Of a DNA stretch of 64,000 bases, positions 29,510 to 41,056 are shown piece by piece (the stretch's first letter is position 1; each line of letters opens with the position of its first letter). The notes under the pieces were generated by a model. That model was not told the origin of the DNA and ran no database searches. It saw nothing but the letters and a program-made list of their open reading frames with translations. The stretch spans positions 124,001 to 188,000 of the forward strand of contig NZ_VOHA01000012.1 in NCBI RefSeq assembly GCF_007859315.1, written 5' to 3'. Source of the DNA: Reyranella sp. CPCC 100927. GTDB lineage: Bacteria > Pseudomonadota > Alphaproteobacteria > Reyranellales > Reyranellaceae. The translations under genes and the position numbers were made by a program.

Positions 29510-30028
29510 ATGCCTGACATTGTCCTGAACGTGCCTCTTGTCGGACAGAAGACCGGGCTCGACGGCCGGCCCTTGATGCAGCCCGATCCATCCGGACGCA
29601 TGGCCCAGCACGGCTGGATGGCATGCTGGTACGCGTCGGCCTGCATGGTGTCGTACTTCTATCGACCGGGGCCGCGGCTGGGCCTGCCGACGGTGTGGCA
29701 AGCCGATGCCGGCCTGACGCTGCAAGCCGTGAACAGTCTCGCCATGGCGGAAGGCCTCAAGACGATCGCGAAGCCTGCCGCCGGTCTCACGTGCGATACC
29801 ATCGCCGACCTGTTACGGCGCCATGGCCCCATCTGGGCCGCGGGCACCTACCTGGATGGACATCCGATGGCCGGTCACGCCATCGTGCTGACCGGCGTGC
29901 AGACGCCCTTCGTGCTCTACAACGATCCCTGGGAGCCGAAAGCCAAGAAGCGCCCGGCGCAGTGGATCAACAGCCACCTGCTGAACATCCCCAACGCGCT
30001 GCTGGTCAAAGACCAGACACGGTCCTGA
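29510..30028 (+). CDS. papain-like cysteine peptidase (C39/C70-like)
   Basis: A 172-residue protein. Residues Gln33 and Cys39 in AQHGWMACWYASACM have the Q-x5-C spacing of papain-like enzymes (oxyanion Gln and nucleophile), followed by a CW pair. His123 in MAGHAIVLTGV and Asn138-Asp139 in LYNDPWEP complete a catalytic triad of the AvrRpt2 (C70) / C39-like group. No export signal is visible. It is divergent from the lyase-like pair, an arrangement typical of a small effector, toxin or processing cassette. The substrate is unknown. The assignment rests on the triad. Confidence 0.7.
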   Translation: MPDIVLNVPLVGQKTGLDGRPLMQPDPSGRMAQHGWMACWYASACMVSYFYRPGPRLGLPTVWQADAGLTLQAVNSLAMAEGLKTIAKPAAGLTCDTIADLLRRHGPIWAAGTYLDGHPMAGHAIVLTGVQTPFVLYNDPWEPKAKKRPAQWINSHLLNIPNALLVKDQTRS

Positions 30029-30090
30029 TCACCGACGTGCGACGTCGACGTGCGACGCCGGTCCGGCGCCGCGCCGGGCCGGAACGCGCG

Positions 30091-30525
30091 TCAGAGCGGC
30101 GGCGGCCGTCGCTTGATCGGCTGCGCCTTCACGATGGCGGTGTTGGTTTCGGCCTTGTCGGCGATGCGCTCCAGGATCTGATCCAGCTGCGCGATGGAGC
30201 GCAGATGCAGGCGACCGATGAAGCAGTCCTCGCCGGTGACCTTGTCGCATTCGGAAAACGCCGGCGTCTCCTCGATCAGCCGCTGAACCACATGCACCTG
30301 CCCCGGCAGCGGCTTCACGCGAACGATCGCCTGCAGCGTGTAGCCCAGGGCCTGCGGATCGATATCGACCGTGAACGATCGGATCACGCCGCGCTCCTGC
30401 AACCGCCGCAGGCGCTCGGACGTGCTGGGCGCCGACAGATCCACGTGCTGCGCCAGTTCCTTCACGGAAATCCGCGCGTCCTCGGCGAGGACGGCGATGA
30501 TGCGCTTGTCCAGGTCATCCATCAT
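30091..30525 (-). CDS. Lrp/AsnC family regulator
   Basis: A 144-residue protein, start set at ATG 30525 (an ATG at 30522 and a GTG at 30543 are also possible). The helix-turn-helix spans about residues 4-55 (ISVKELAQHVDLSAPSTSERLRRL) and the RAM domain follows (VTGEDCFIGRLHLRS). It senses an amino acid. It is divergent from the LysR gene at 30655, which precedes a large catabolic cluster, so the two may jointly regulate it. Direct evidence is lacking. Confidence 0.88.
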   Translation of the reverse strand: MMDDLDKRIIAVLAEDARISVKELAQHVDLSAPSTSERLRRLQERGVIRSFTVDIDPQALGYTLQAIVRVKPLPGQVHVVQRLIEETPAFSECDKVTGEDCFIGRLHLRSIAQLDQILERIADKAETNTAIVKAQPIKRRPPPL

Positions 30526-30654
30526 TTCATCTATCCAAGGCACCGAAGCGCTCTCACCTAATACAAAAAGGAGAATACGGCAAAATACCTTCGTTCATCA
30601 ATATAAACGCCAGGGATGGCCCACTATGCTGCGGCAAAGACTCGAGGAGCCCCC

Positions 30655-31599
30655 ATGCCGCGCAATCTCGATACCGATCTTCTGCGGGCCTTCATTGCCG
30701 TTGCCGATACAGGCGGCTTTACGCGGGCTGCCGGAGTCCTGAACTGCACGCAGTCGGCCGTCAGCATGCAGATCAAGCGGCTCGAAGGCATCATCCGATC
30801 GGAACTGGTCATTCGCTCCAACAAAGGCCTGCGGCTCACGACTATCGGGGAAGGCGTCCTGGATTACGCCCGACGCATCGTCTTGCTGAACGACCAGATC
30901 GTGGAGACGGTCCTCGATCGGCGTACCAACGGTGTGGTGCGCATCGGGTTGATGGAGGACTACGCGACGGCGGTCATCCCGCCGCTGGTCAAGCGCTTCC
31001 TCGCTGCCTATCCCAACATCTACGTCGAGGTGCACACCGGTCTCAGCGCCCACATGCGCAACCAGATCGGCAAGCAGTACGACCTCGTCCTGGCGATGGA
31101 AGCGGCCGGCGGCGGCAGCGGCGAGTTGCTGCGCACGGAACGGCCGGTGTGGGCGCGAGCCCCCACCATGCCGGCGGATCATGACACCGTTCCCGTCGCG
31201 CTCTATCCACGCGACTGCGTCTTCCGCGACCTGATGATCGAATCGCTGGAAGCCGCCGGGCGCGCATGGCGGATCGCCTATCACAGCCCTTCGATCAGCG
31301 CCGTCCAGGCGGCCGTCAAGGAAGGCATCGCGCTGGGCGTCTTCAAGGCCAGCACCCTGCCCGCGCCGCTGCGGCGCCTGTCGCCATCCGATGGATTCGG
31401 CGAGATGCCGTGCGTCGATATCGTGCTGCACCGCGCATTGCGGCTGAAGCGCTCCAACCCAGCCAGCCTGTTCGCCGATTTCCTGGTCGGCGCGATGAAC
31501 CCGACGGCGGCGGTCGGCAGCATGCCGCGACACGGGCACGACGGCGTCTTTCTCTTCTCCCCGCAGGAGCCGGGCAAAGGTGAACGGCCTATTCCGTAA
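30655..31599 (+). CDS. LysR family regulator
   Basis: A 314-residue protein starting at ATG 30655 (GGAGC just upstream). The helix-turn-helix (about 4-60, GGFTRAAGVLNCTQSAVSMQIKRLE) and the LysR ligand domain (about 85-290) are clear. It is the first gene next to the Liv-type transport cluster and is convergent with the binding-protein gene, overlapping it by 11 bases. It most likely regulates that cluster. Confidence 0.88.
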   Translation: MPRNLDTDLLRAFIAVADTGGFTRAAGVLNCTQSAVSMQIKRLEGIIRSELVIRSNKGLRLTTIGEGVLDYARRIVLLNDQIVETVLDRRTNGVVRIGLMEDYATAVIPPLVKRFLAAYPNIYVEVHTGLSAHMRNQIGKQYDLVLAMEAAGGGSGELLRTERPVWARAPTMPADHDTVPVALYPRDCVFRDLMIESLEAAGRAWRIAYHSPSISAVQAAVKEGIALGVFKASTLPAPLRRLSPSDGFGEMPCVDIVLHRALRLKRSNPASLFADFLVGAMNPTAAVGSMPRHGHDGVFLFSPQEPGKGERPIP

Positions 31600-32722
31600 T
31601 CGCTTTGTACCGGCCGTTGCTCCAGGCGAACATCACGAACTGGGCGTCCTTCACGTCTCCCTTGTGGTCGAACGCGATCGGACCGGCGACCGTGTCGACC
31701 GGCCTGCCGTCGCGCAGCGCCTTGGTCATGGCATCGGTCTTCAACGACCCGGCGCGAGCGATGGCGGCGACGATGACTTCCAGCGCCGCGTAGCTGTAGA
31801 GCGTATAGCCGCCGGGATTGGCACCGCGCGCCTTCAGGCGCTCGACCGCTGCCGCGGCCGTCGGCGACGCCTGCGGATCGGCCGCGAACGTCATCAGCGT
31901 GCCCTCCCCGGACGCACCGGCAACTTCCCAGAACGCGGGATTGAGCGCGCCGTCGCCGGCGACCAGCGTCGCCTTGAGGCCCTGGTCCTTGGCCTGCCGC
32001 ACGATCAGGCCGGCCTCCGTGTACAAGCCGCCATAGTAAATGACATCGACGCGTGCCCCCTTCAGCGCCGTGATCAGCGCCGAGAAATCCTTCTCGCCGA
32101 CCGTGACGGAGTCATAGGCGACTTCCGTGATGCCCTGCCCGTTGAGCGCCTTCCTGGTCTCGTCGGCGATGCCTTTACCGAAGGCGGTCTTGTCATGGAC
32201 GATTGCGATGCGCTTGCCGGCGAAGCGCCTCGCGATATAGCGGCCGGCGAACGTGCCCTGGGCATCATCGCGACCGATGGTGCGAAAGACAGTGGTCCAT
32301 CCCTTCGCCGCCGCGCGGTCCGTCAGCGCCGGATTGGTGGCGGCCGGGCTGACCATCACGAGATTGGCCTCGGCATAGACAGCCGACGCCGGGATCGACA
32401 CACCGGAATTCATATGACCGAGGACAGCAGCCACCTTGCGCCCGACCAGGCGGCCGGCGACCGCCACACCCTGCTTGGGGTCGGACGCATCGTCGGCGAA
32501 TTCGAGCCGGATGCGGCGGCCCAGCACACCGCCCCTGGCGTTGATGTCCTGGGCAGCGACCTCGACGCCGTGGCGCATCTCCTCGCCCTGGGCCGCGTTG
32601 GGCCCGGAAAACGGCCCAGCGACGCCGACCACGATATCGTCGGCCGCCCACGCCGGACCTGGTCCACCCATGACGAGCAGCGCGCCGCTGCCCACGAACC
32701 ACGATCGTCTGCTGATCAGCAT
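31589..32722 (-). CDS. branched-chain amino acid/amide ABC transporter binding protein (LivJ-like)
   Basis: A 377-residue periplasmic protein. An N-terminal RRSW twin-arginine-like start and a hydrophobic signal (about 7-26) give export. The mature start VVGVAGPFSGPNAAQGEEMRHGVEVA and INARGGVLGRRIRLEFADDASDP are family marks of the Liv/type I periplasmic binding proteins. It is the last gene of an operon with livF, livG, livM and livH. Such systems carry branched-chain amino acids, amides or aromatic acids. Confidence 0.9.
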   Translation of the reverse strand: MLISRRSWFVGSGALLVMGGPGPAWAADDIVVGVAGPFSGPNAAQGEEMRHGVEVAAQDINARGGVLGRRIRLEFADDASDPKQGVAVAGRLVGRKVAAVLGHMNSGVSIPASAVYAEANLVMVSPAATNPALTDRAAAKGWTTVFRTIGRDDAQGTFAGRYIARRFAGKRIAIVHDKTAFGKGIADETRKALNGQGITEVAYDSVTVGEKDFSALITALKGARVDVIYYGGLYTEAGLIVRQAKDQGLKATLVAGDGALNPAFWEVAGASGEGTLMTFAADPQASPTAAAAVERLKARGANPGGYTLYSYAALEVIVAAIARAGSLKTDAMTKALRDGRPVDTVAGPIAFDHKGDVKDAQFVMFAWSNGRYKAITE

Positions 32723-32745
32723 GGTTTACCTCCCTGGTCTTGCTG

Positions 32746-33473
<728 letters not shown>

Positions 33474-33477
<4 letters not shown>

Positions 33478-34300
33478 GCCGCGCGCCCCCGCCCGCAGGG
33501 GTCCTCGGCTTGGTCGTCCTCGCCCAGGTAAGCCTTGATGACGCGGGCGTCGTTCCTGATGGCCTGTGGCGTTCCTTCCGCGATCTTCACGCCGTGATCG
33601 AGGACGACGATGTGATGGGAGACGTGCATCACCACGCTCATGTCATGCTCGATCAGCAGAACGCCGAGATCGTGGTTTTCACGGATGGTGTTCAGCAGGT
33701 CGTTGAGCTCCGCCGACTCGCGCGGGTTGAGCCCGGCGGCCGGCTCGTCCAGGCACAGCAGACGCGGGCGGGTGCACATGGCCCGCGCAATCTCCAGCCG
33801 GCGTTGTGCGCCATAGGGCAGACTGCCGGCAGGGGTATCGGCCTGATCGAGCAAACCGACCCGATCGAGCCAGTCCCGCGCCGTATCCAGCGCCCGCGCG
33901 CGGGCAGCGCGGTAGCGTGAGAGGTTGAGCAGGCCGGCCAGCAGGGAGGCCGCCCGCGTGATCTCCGCATGCTGGGCGACGAACAGGTTCTCCAGCACCG
34001 TCATCGCCGGGAAAAGCCGGATGTTCTGAAACGTGCGCGCGACCTTGGCCTCACCCGCGATCCGATGGCGGCTCAATCCGTTCAATTGAACGCGGCCGCC
34101 GGCGCCGTTCAGGCAGATCGAGCCGCCGCTGGGGCGGCAGAAACCGGTCAGGCAGTTGAAGACGGTGGTCTTGCCGGCGCCATTGGGCCCGATGATGGCC
34201 GTGATCTCGCCCCGGCACGCCTCGAAGGACAGGTCATCGACGGCGATCAGGCCGCCGAAGCGCATGGCGAGGTTGCGAACCTCGAGAAGGGCCGCGCCGC

Positions 34301-34304
<4 letters not shown>
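33474..34304 (-). CDS. livG: ABC transporter ATPase LivG-type
   Basis: A 276-residue ATPase with Walker [10 protein letters not shown] (about 38-46), an ABC signature of the LivG form (LPYGAQRR, about 160-167) and Walker B LLCLDEP. The ATG overlaps the livM stop by 4 bases (ATGA). It is the partner ATPase of livF and drives the same importer. Confidence 0.94.
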
Positions 34305-35634
<1,330 letters not shown>

Positions 35635-35635
<1 letters not shown>

Positions 35636-36546
35636 CAGACCTTCTCCATCTCGGGTCGGCCCAGCAGCCCCGCCGGACGTACGATCAGAACGAGGATGAG
35701 GATCGCGAAAACCGCGACGTCCTTGTATTCGACGCCGACATAGCCGGACCAGAAGGCTTCGATGAGGCCGATCAGCAACCCGCCCAGGATGGCGCCCGGC
35801 AGTGAACCGATGCCACCCAGCACCGCGGCGCTGAAGGCTTTCACGCCGGCGACGAAGCCGATCATGAAATCGATGGTGCCGTAGTAGAGCAGCACCATGG
35901 TGCCGGCGACCGCCGCCAGTCCGGCGCCCATCACGAAGGTCACGGCGATCGTGCGATCGACGTCGATGCCGACCAGCGCTGCCATGGTCATGTCCTGCTC
36001 GCAGGCGCGCTGCGCCCGCCCCAGCGGGGTTGACGCGAGCATCCACGTCAGGCCGACAACGAGGAGCACCGTCACCCCGACGACGACAAGCTGCAGGTAG
36101 CTGACGGTGATCGGAAACGCCGCCGATCCGATGTCGAGTCCACCATGGACCAGCGGCGGCATCGACTTGACGCGCGCGCCCTGCAGCAGCGCGACACCGT
36201 TCTGGAGGAAGATCGAGACACCGATCGCGCTGATCAGCGGGGCAAGCTTGAAGGAACCGCGCAACGGCCGATAGGCAATCCGTTCGACCGCCCAGCCGTA
36301 GACCGCTGTCACGATCACGGCGGCCAGGAGCACCACCACGATGGCGAGCGGCACCGACGTGACTCCGGCCATCGCCAGCGCGACGAAGCCGACCAGCGCG
36401 ATGAACGCGCCGACCATGTAGACTTCGCCGTGGGCGAAGTTGATCATGCCCACGATGCCGTAGACCATCGTGTAGCCGACCGCGATCAGGCCATAGATGC
36501 CGCCGATCGCGACACCGTTGACAACCTGCTGCACGAAAGCGGACAC
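35635..36546 (-). CDS. livH: ABC transporter permease LivH-type
   Basis: A 303-residue permease with eight or more membrane segments. The start is a GTG at 36546 with GGGAGGAGCGG directly upstream; the frame is open further upstream but without a ribosome site. [32 protein letters not shown] is the LivH N-terminal signature. It forms the pore with LivM and overlaps it by one base. FAH lies 38 bases upstream, so the operon likely runs from the oxidoreductase through the binding protein. Confidence 0.92.
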
Positions 36547-36584
36547 CCGCTCCTCCCGTTCCTTGGTTGGTCGTTGGCGGCTGA

Positions 36585-37448
36585 TCAACCCTCCGCCGCG
36601 ACAGGGTTGCTGAGGACGCCGATACCTTCGATTTCGACATCGCAGGTATCGCCAGCCTTCATCCACAGCGGCGGCGTGCGCGCCATCCCGACGCCGGACG
36701 GCGTACCCAGTGCAATGATGTCGCCCGGCTCGAGGGTCATCAGCAACGACAGCACCTCGACCGCTTCCTTGACGCCAAAAACGTGCTGCGCGGTATTCGA
36801 TTGTTGAACGGTCTCGCCGTTCAATCGCGTGGCAATCGCGAGCGCATCGGGATCGCGCGGCAGTTCATCGAGCGTCACGATCGCGGGACCCAGGCCGCCG
36901 GTGCGATCGAAGTTCTTGCCCGCCGTCCACTGCGATGTCCGGAACTGCAGGTCGCGCAGCGAGGCGTCGTTGAAACACGTCACGCCGAACACGTGGGCGT
37001 GGGCATCGGCCGCCTTGACATGATGGGCGTGCTTGCCGATCACGACAGCAAGCTCGGCCTCATAGTCGAGCTGAGGGCTCAGGCGCGGCACCAGCAACGG
37101 CTGGCGATGCCCCGTCAGGGAGGTCGGCCCCCGCATGAACACCACCGGATAGTCCGGAATCGCGAGGCCGACCTCGGCGGCATGATCCTTGTAGTTGAGG
37201 CCCAGGCACAGCACCTTGCCGGGCCGCGGCACGACCGGCAGATACGCAACCTTCGCTGCCGGCAGGACGGCCGCCGCGGTGACGTGGGCCAAAGCCGCCG
37301 TCGTACGCGCAACCACGTCCGGCGTGGCGATGAATGCTGCCATGTCGGTCGGCACGTCACCGAGCAACGCCGTCACGCTGACAAGGTCGGCGCCGCGCGG
37401 CGTCACGATATGCTGTTCGCCCTCGACGAGCACGGAGAGAAACTGCAT
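36585..37448 (-). CDS. fumarylacetoacetate hydrolase family protein
   Basis: A 287-residue protein starting at ATG 37448. A metal-binding core is present: [30 protein letters not shown] (Glu/Glu metal ligands) and a later Asp region. FAH-fold enzymes split or decarboxylate acylpyruvates and related diketones from aromatic ring cleavage. The start is one base past the stop of the DUF1330 gene, so they are coupled. The substrate is open. Its location in a transport operon suggests it acts on a breakdown product of the imported compound. Confidence 0.9.
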   Translation of the reverse strand: MQFLSVLVEGEQHIVTPRGADLVSVTALLGDVPTDMAAFIATPDVVARTTAALAHVTAAAVLPAAKVAYLPVVPRPGKVLCLGLNYKDHAAEVGLAIPDYPVVFMRGPTSLTGHRQPLLVPRLSPQLDYEAELAVVIGKHAHHVKAADAHAHVFGVTCFNDASLRDLQFRTSQWTAGKNFDRTGGLGPAIVTLDELPRDPDALAIATRLNGETVQQSNTAQHVFGVKEAVEVLSLLMTLEPGDIIALGTPSGVGMARTPPLWMKAGDTCDVEIEGIGVLSNPVAAEG

Positions 37449-37449
37449 C

Positions 37450-37743
37450 TCAGGCGACGCCTTCCACGACGACCAGGTTCGCGCGCGCACACGTCTTGCG
37501 CAGCGCGAGCAGGTCCCTGTATTCGGGCGACGTGTACCAGGCGTTGGCCGCCTGCTTGTCGGGGAAGCGGATCACGACGAGGCGCGACAGCGGATCATCG
37601 CCCTCCAGCTTTTCATGGGCACCGCCGCGCACGATGTACTCGCCGCCGTACTGACGTATCGTGTCCGGTGCCTTCAACCGATAGGCCTCGAAGGCGTCGG
37701 GGTTGACGACGTCGACCTGCACGAGGACATAGGCTGCGGGCAT
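37450..37743 (-). CDS. DUF1330 small protein
   Basis: A 97-residue protein with the DUF1330 pattern (AYVLVQVDVVNPDAFEAY, GGEYIVRGG, VIRFPDKQAANAWYTSPEY), a ferredoxin-like (dimeric alpha/beta barrel) fold. Members are common in catabolic operons; roles are largely unassigned. It is coupled to the FAH gene (1-base gap) and 38 bases after the oxidoreductase. Confidence 0.88.
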   Translation of the reverse strand: MPAAYVLVQVDVVNPDAFEAYRLKAPDTIRQYGGEYIVRGGAHEKLEGDDPLSRLVVIRFPDKQAANAWYTSPEYRDLLALRKTCARANLVVVEGVA

Positions 37744-37781
37744 GGATGATCCTTTCGTGTGAGCGTTGACGAACGTCGGCT

Positions 37782-38750
37782 CTAGAGCGCGACGACCAGG
37801 GAACCGGTGGTCCGGCGCTGCTCCAGCTCGCGATGGGCGGCCGGCAGCTCGTGAAAGCCATAGGTCTTGAGCGCGACCTGCACGTCGCCCCGCTGGAGGC
37901 GCTGCAGAACGTCTTCCGCCAGAACGCCGCGCTCGGCCCGGGTTGCCGTGTAGGCCGTGAGCGTCGGACGCGTGACGTGCAGCGCCTTGGGCGCCAGCCG
38001 CGCGATCGAAAAGGTGGACACTGGGCCGGACGCCGCGCCGAAACTCACCAGCGTGCCCCGGATCGCCAGCGCTGCCAGCGACGTCTCGAAGGTGTCCTGT
38101 CCGACGCCGTCAAGGACAGCGCTGGCACCCCTGCCGTCGGTGAGTTCCATCACCCGCGCCACGACATCGTCGACCTGCCGGTCGATGACGTGCGCGTAGC
38201 CGTTGTGAAGGGCCTGCTGCTTCTTGTGTGCGTCGCCGACCACGCCGATCGCCATGGCGCCGATGGCGCGCAGCCATTGGCCGACGAACAGTCCGACGCC
38301 GCCGGCCGCCGCGTGAACAAGGACGTGCTCGCCTGGCGCAACGCGCAGAACGCGAGTCACCAGCATGGCGGCCGTCATGCCCTTGAGGAGCGCCGCAGCA
38401 GCGACCGGAAACGTGATGCCATCCGGCAGTTTCACGAGATGCGCGGCGTCGATGACCCGCATGTCGGCATAGGCCCCGTTGGGACCGCTGGCGTAGGCGA
38501 CGCGATCGCCCACCCTGACGTCGGCGACGGCGTTTCCGATTCGCGCGACCACTCCAGCCGCCTCGCCGCCCAGGCGACCCGCGGGATTCGCGTACACGCC
38601 GGAGCGGAAATAGACATCCATGAAATTGATGCCGATCGCCTCATGCCGCACCAGGACATCGGTCGGCCCCAGGTCCGGTAGCGTCTCTTCGACCAGACTG
38701 AGGTGCTCGGGGCCGCCGCTCGACGGACAGGTCCATATCCTTGCCCGCAT
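37782..38750 (-). CDS. quinone oxidoreductase (zeta-crystallin type MDR)
   Basis: A 322-residue zinc-independent medium-chain reductase. It has the QOR N-terminal pattern (HEAIGINFMDVYFRSG) and a nucleotide-binding AAAGGVGLFVGQW segment. Reduces quinones or an enone with NADPH. It is probably the first gene of the operon that runs into FAH and the Liv transporter. The intergenic region in front of it carries one copy of a 40-base element also found ahead of the aminotransferase at 40066. Confidence 0.9.
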   Translation of the reverse strand: MRARIWTCPSSGGPEHLSLVEETLPDLGPTDVLVRHEAIGINFMDVYFRSGVYANPAGRLGGEAAGVVARIGNAVADVRVGDRVAYASGPNGAYADMRVIDAAHLVKLPDGITFPVAAAALLKGMTAAMLVTRVLRVAPGEHVLVHAAAGGVGLFVGQWLRAIGAMAIGVVGDAHKKQQALHNGYAHVIDRQVDDVVARVMELTDGRGASAVLDGVGQDTFETSLAALAIRGTLVSFGAASGPVSTFSIARLAPKALHVTRPTLTAYTATRAERGVLAEDVLQRLQRGDVQVALKTYGFHELPAAHRELEQRRTTGSLVVAL

Positions 38751-38802
38751 GTGCTCACCGCCCGCTGTTCGTCGGCACCGTGATGGCGCACGGCTGGAAA
38801 GA

Positions 38803-38842
38803 GAAATTCCGTTGTGTCATCCGGCGCATCACGGTTCGACAT
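38803..38842. promoter_or_regulatory. 40-base repeated element, copy 1
   Basis: Reads GAAATTCCG, TGTCATCCG, CGCATCACG and TCGACAT across 40 bases and matches the site at 40186-40225 at 33 of 40 positions. Both copies lie just upstream of minus-strand transcription units in the same orientation, so a shared regulator site is likely. Confidence 0.5.
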
Positions 38843-38857
38843 CGCGCCGACGGGTCA

Positions 38858-40066
38858 TCACGCGTGCGTGGCAGCGCCCTTCGTTCCGGACCGGGCATCG
38901 TCGACGACGGCCGCCAGCCGACGCACGCCCTCCGTGATCCGCTCGAGGCTGACCGACGAGTAGCTGAGCCGCAGGGCATTCGAATAGGCGCCCTCGTGCG
39001 AGAACGCTGCGCCCGGCACATAGGTCACGCCCGCCTGCGCGGCGCGCGGCAGCAGCGCCGTCGTGTCGACATGTGGCGGCACGGTCAGCCAGACAAAAAA
39101 GCCGCCCGACGGTTTGGACCACTGCACATCGGCGCCGAAGTGGGTCGACAGGGCCGCGAGCATGGTGTCGCGCCTTTGGCGGTATACGTCGCGCAGCATG
39201 GGGACGTGCTGCTGCATGATGAAACCCATCATGCTGGCGACGCACACCTGCACCAGGGTGCCGGCCTGGAAGTCTTCCGACTGCTTCAGCAGCGTCAGCT
39301 GATCGATCACCGTCGCGGGCGCCACGATCCAGCCGACGCGCAGGCCCGGACAGATGGATTTCGAGAACGTGCTGACATAGATCGTGCGCGCCGACTCGAT
39401 GGTGTGTTCGCGCAACTCGAGCGCCAGCATTGTCGGCACGGGCGCACCGTCATACCGCATCGTCTCGTAGCAATCGTCCTCTACCAGGACGGCGTCGGTG
39501 GTCCGGGCGAGATCGATCAGCGCCTGCCGCTCGTCCAGGCTCAAGGACGTGCCTGTCGGATTATGGAATTCGGCGGCGGCATAGATCATGGCGACATCGA
39601 CCGCCGGATCCTCCTGCAGCTGCTCGATGGACATGATGTCGGCGCCATGGGCCTTGAAGATACCCAGCGCGCCGGGATAGGTCGGGGTCTGAACCGCCAC
39701 GCGCGCCGACGGCACCACAAGAAGCTCGGTCAGCAGGTCCAGCGCCTGCTGCGCGCCGCTGGTCACCAGGATGTTGCGAGGCGAACACGGCATGCCTTTG
39801 GCGCACATGTAGTCGCTGATCCGTTCCCGAAGCTGCGGGTCCCCGGCGTTGACGGTGTACTGCAGCGCGCGCGCCGCCGCGTCGGGATCGTCGAGTGTCT
39901 GCGACACGATCTCGCTCAGCTTGGCGGCCGGAAAGAGCGTGGCGTTGGGCTCGCCCGGACCCAGATTGATCGTATCGGCCGCGCGCGGCATCGCCGCCAA
40001 CCCGAATATCGCCGAGGGCGCGATGCGCGTTGCATAGGGAGAGAAGCGCGACTGCCACGTTTTCAT
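38858..40066 (-). CDS. PLP-dependent aminotransferase (class I/II)
   Basis: A 402-residue aminotransferase with LGPGEPNATLFP, HNPTGTSLSLDER and the Schiff-base lysine in STFSKSICPGLRVGW. The sequence resembles the 2-aminoadipate/aromatic aminotransferase group (LysN or MocR-like without the DNA-binding domain). It would transfer the amino group of an imported amino acid. It lies upstream of the oxidoreductase-transport operon, separated by a 107-base region with the 40-base element, so the two units may be co-regulated. Confidence 0.88.
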   Translation of the reverse strand: MKTWQSRFSPYATRIAPSAIFGLAAMPRAADTINLGPGEPNATLFPAAKLSEIVSQTLDDPDAAARALQYTVNAGDPQLRERISDYMCAKGMPCSPRNILVTSGAQQALDLLTELLVVPSARVAVQTPTYPGALGIFKAHGADIMSIEQLQEDPAVDVAMIYAAAEFHNPTGTSLSLDERQALIDLARTTDAVLVEDDCYETMRYDGAPVPTMLALELREHTIESARTIYVSTFSKSICPGLRVGWIVAPATVIDQLTLLKQSEDFQAGTLVQVCVASMMGFIMQQHVPMLRDVYRQRRDTMLAALSTHFGADVQWSKPSGGFFVWLTVPPHVDTTALLPRAAQAGVTYVPGAAFSHEGAYSNALRLSYSSVSLERITEGVRRLAAVVDDARSGTKGAATHA

Positions 40067-40185
40067 CGGTTACCCCACCAGCGAGCGACACCAGGCTCCT
40101 GCGATCGGCATGGCATCCTGCGGGCTCCGTGACGATCGGAGCCGTTTGCGACGGGCGAAAATCTGAGCGGCGTCGGCGCGGAAGG

Positions 40186-40225
40186 GAAATTCCGCGTTGT
40201 CATCCGCCGCATCACGAATCGAAAT
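40186..40225. promoter_or_regulatory. 40-base repeated element, copy 2
   Basis: Copy of the element at 38803-38842, with GAAATTCCG, TTGTCATCCG, CGCATCACG and TCGAAAT. It lies in the divergent gap between the aminotransferase (start 40066) and the GST (start 40294), so it could control one or both promoters. Confidence 0.5.
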
Positions 40226-40293
40226 TTCAGCCCGGCAAACCGATGCCGCATCCTGCGCGCCGCACACATGATCGCTGCAGTCCGGAGGCCGGC

Positions 40294-41019
40294 ATGATCG
40301 ATCTGCACTACGTCGCCACAGGCAACAACCTGAAGGTTGCCATCATGCTGGAAGAGGCGGCGCTGCCCTACAATCTGGTGAAGTACGAGATGTATGCCGG
40401 CACCCATCTCACGCCGCAGTTTCGCCGGATCAATCCCAACAACAAGCTGCCGGCCATCGTCGACCATCAGCCGGCCGACGGCGGCGAGGCGGTCTCCGTT
40501 TTCGAATCGGGCGCCATCCTGCTCTACCTGGCGGAAAAGAGCGGCATGCTGCTGCCCCAGGATGCCCGCCGCCGGCTGCAGGCCCAGCAATGGCTGATCT
40601 GGCAGGTTGCCGGCCTGGGGCCCATGCTCGGACAGGCGCATCATTTCGTGCGCTACGCACCCGAAGGCCAGGCCTACGGCATCGAGCGTTACACGCGCGA
40701 GTCGCGCCGGCTGCTGGAAGTGCTGGAATACCGCCTCAAGCAGAGCGGCGACTACCTGGCCGGCGACTACAGCATCGCCGACATCGCCTGCTATCCCTGG
40801 GCCTCCGGTACCGGCCTGATCGGTATCGATATCGCGGCGTTCCCCGCCGTCGCGGCATGGCTTGCGCGCATCAAGGCGCGACCGGCCGTACAGCGCGCGG
40901 CCGACGCGATCCTGGACGAGAGCCGCAGCCTCTACACCCAGCCTCGTCCGGTCCTGACGCCCGAACAATGGTCCAACATGTTCGGCGACAAGCTGCTGGC
41001 CGCCGCCAAGGCGCGATAG
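40294..41019 (+). CDS. glutathione S-transferase (YghU/GstB-like)
   Basis: A 241-residue protein starting at ATG 40294 with GGAGG about five bases upstream. The N-terminal thioredoxin-like domain opens DLHYVATGNNLKVAIML; this TxNN motif is used by YghU/Ure2p-type GSTs instead of a Tyr or Cys nucleophile. The C-terminal helical domain (about 95-220) includes DYSIADIACYPWA. It is divergent from the aminotransferase. GSTs and FAH enzymes act in sequence in some aromatic pathways, but a specific role is inference. Confidence 0.9.
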   Translation: MIDLHYVATGNNLKVAIMLEEAALPYNLVKYEMYAGTHLTPQFRRINPNNKLPAIVDHQPADGGEAVSVFESGAILLYLAEKSGMLLPQDARRRLQAQQWLIWQVAGLGPMLGQAHHFVRYAPEGQAYGIERYTRESRRLLEVLEYRLKQSGDYLAGDYSIADIACYPWASGTGLIGIDIAAFPAVAAWLARIKARPAVQRAADAILDESRSLYTQPRPVLTPEQWSNMFGDKLLAAAKAR

Positions 41020-41056
41020 ACGCCAGTACCCGCTATCGCTCGAGTGTGACTCGGGA

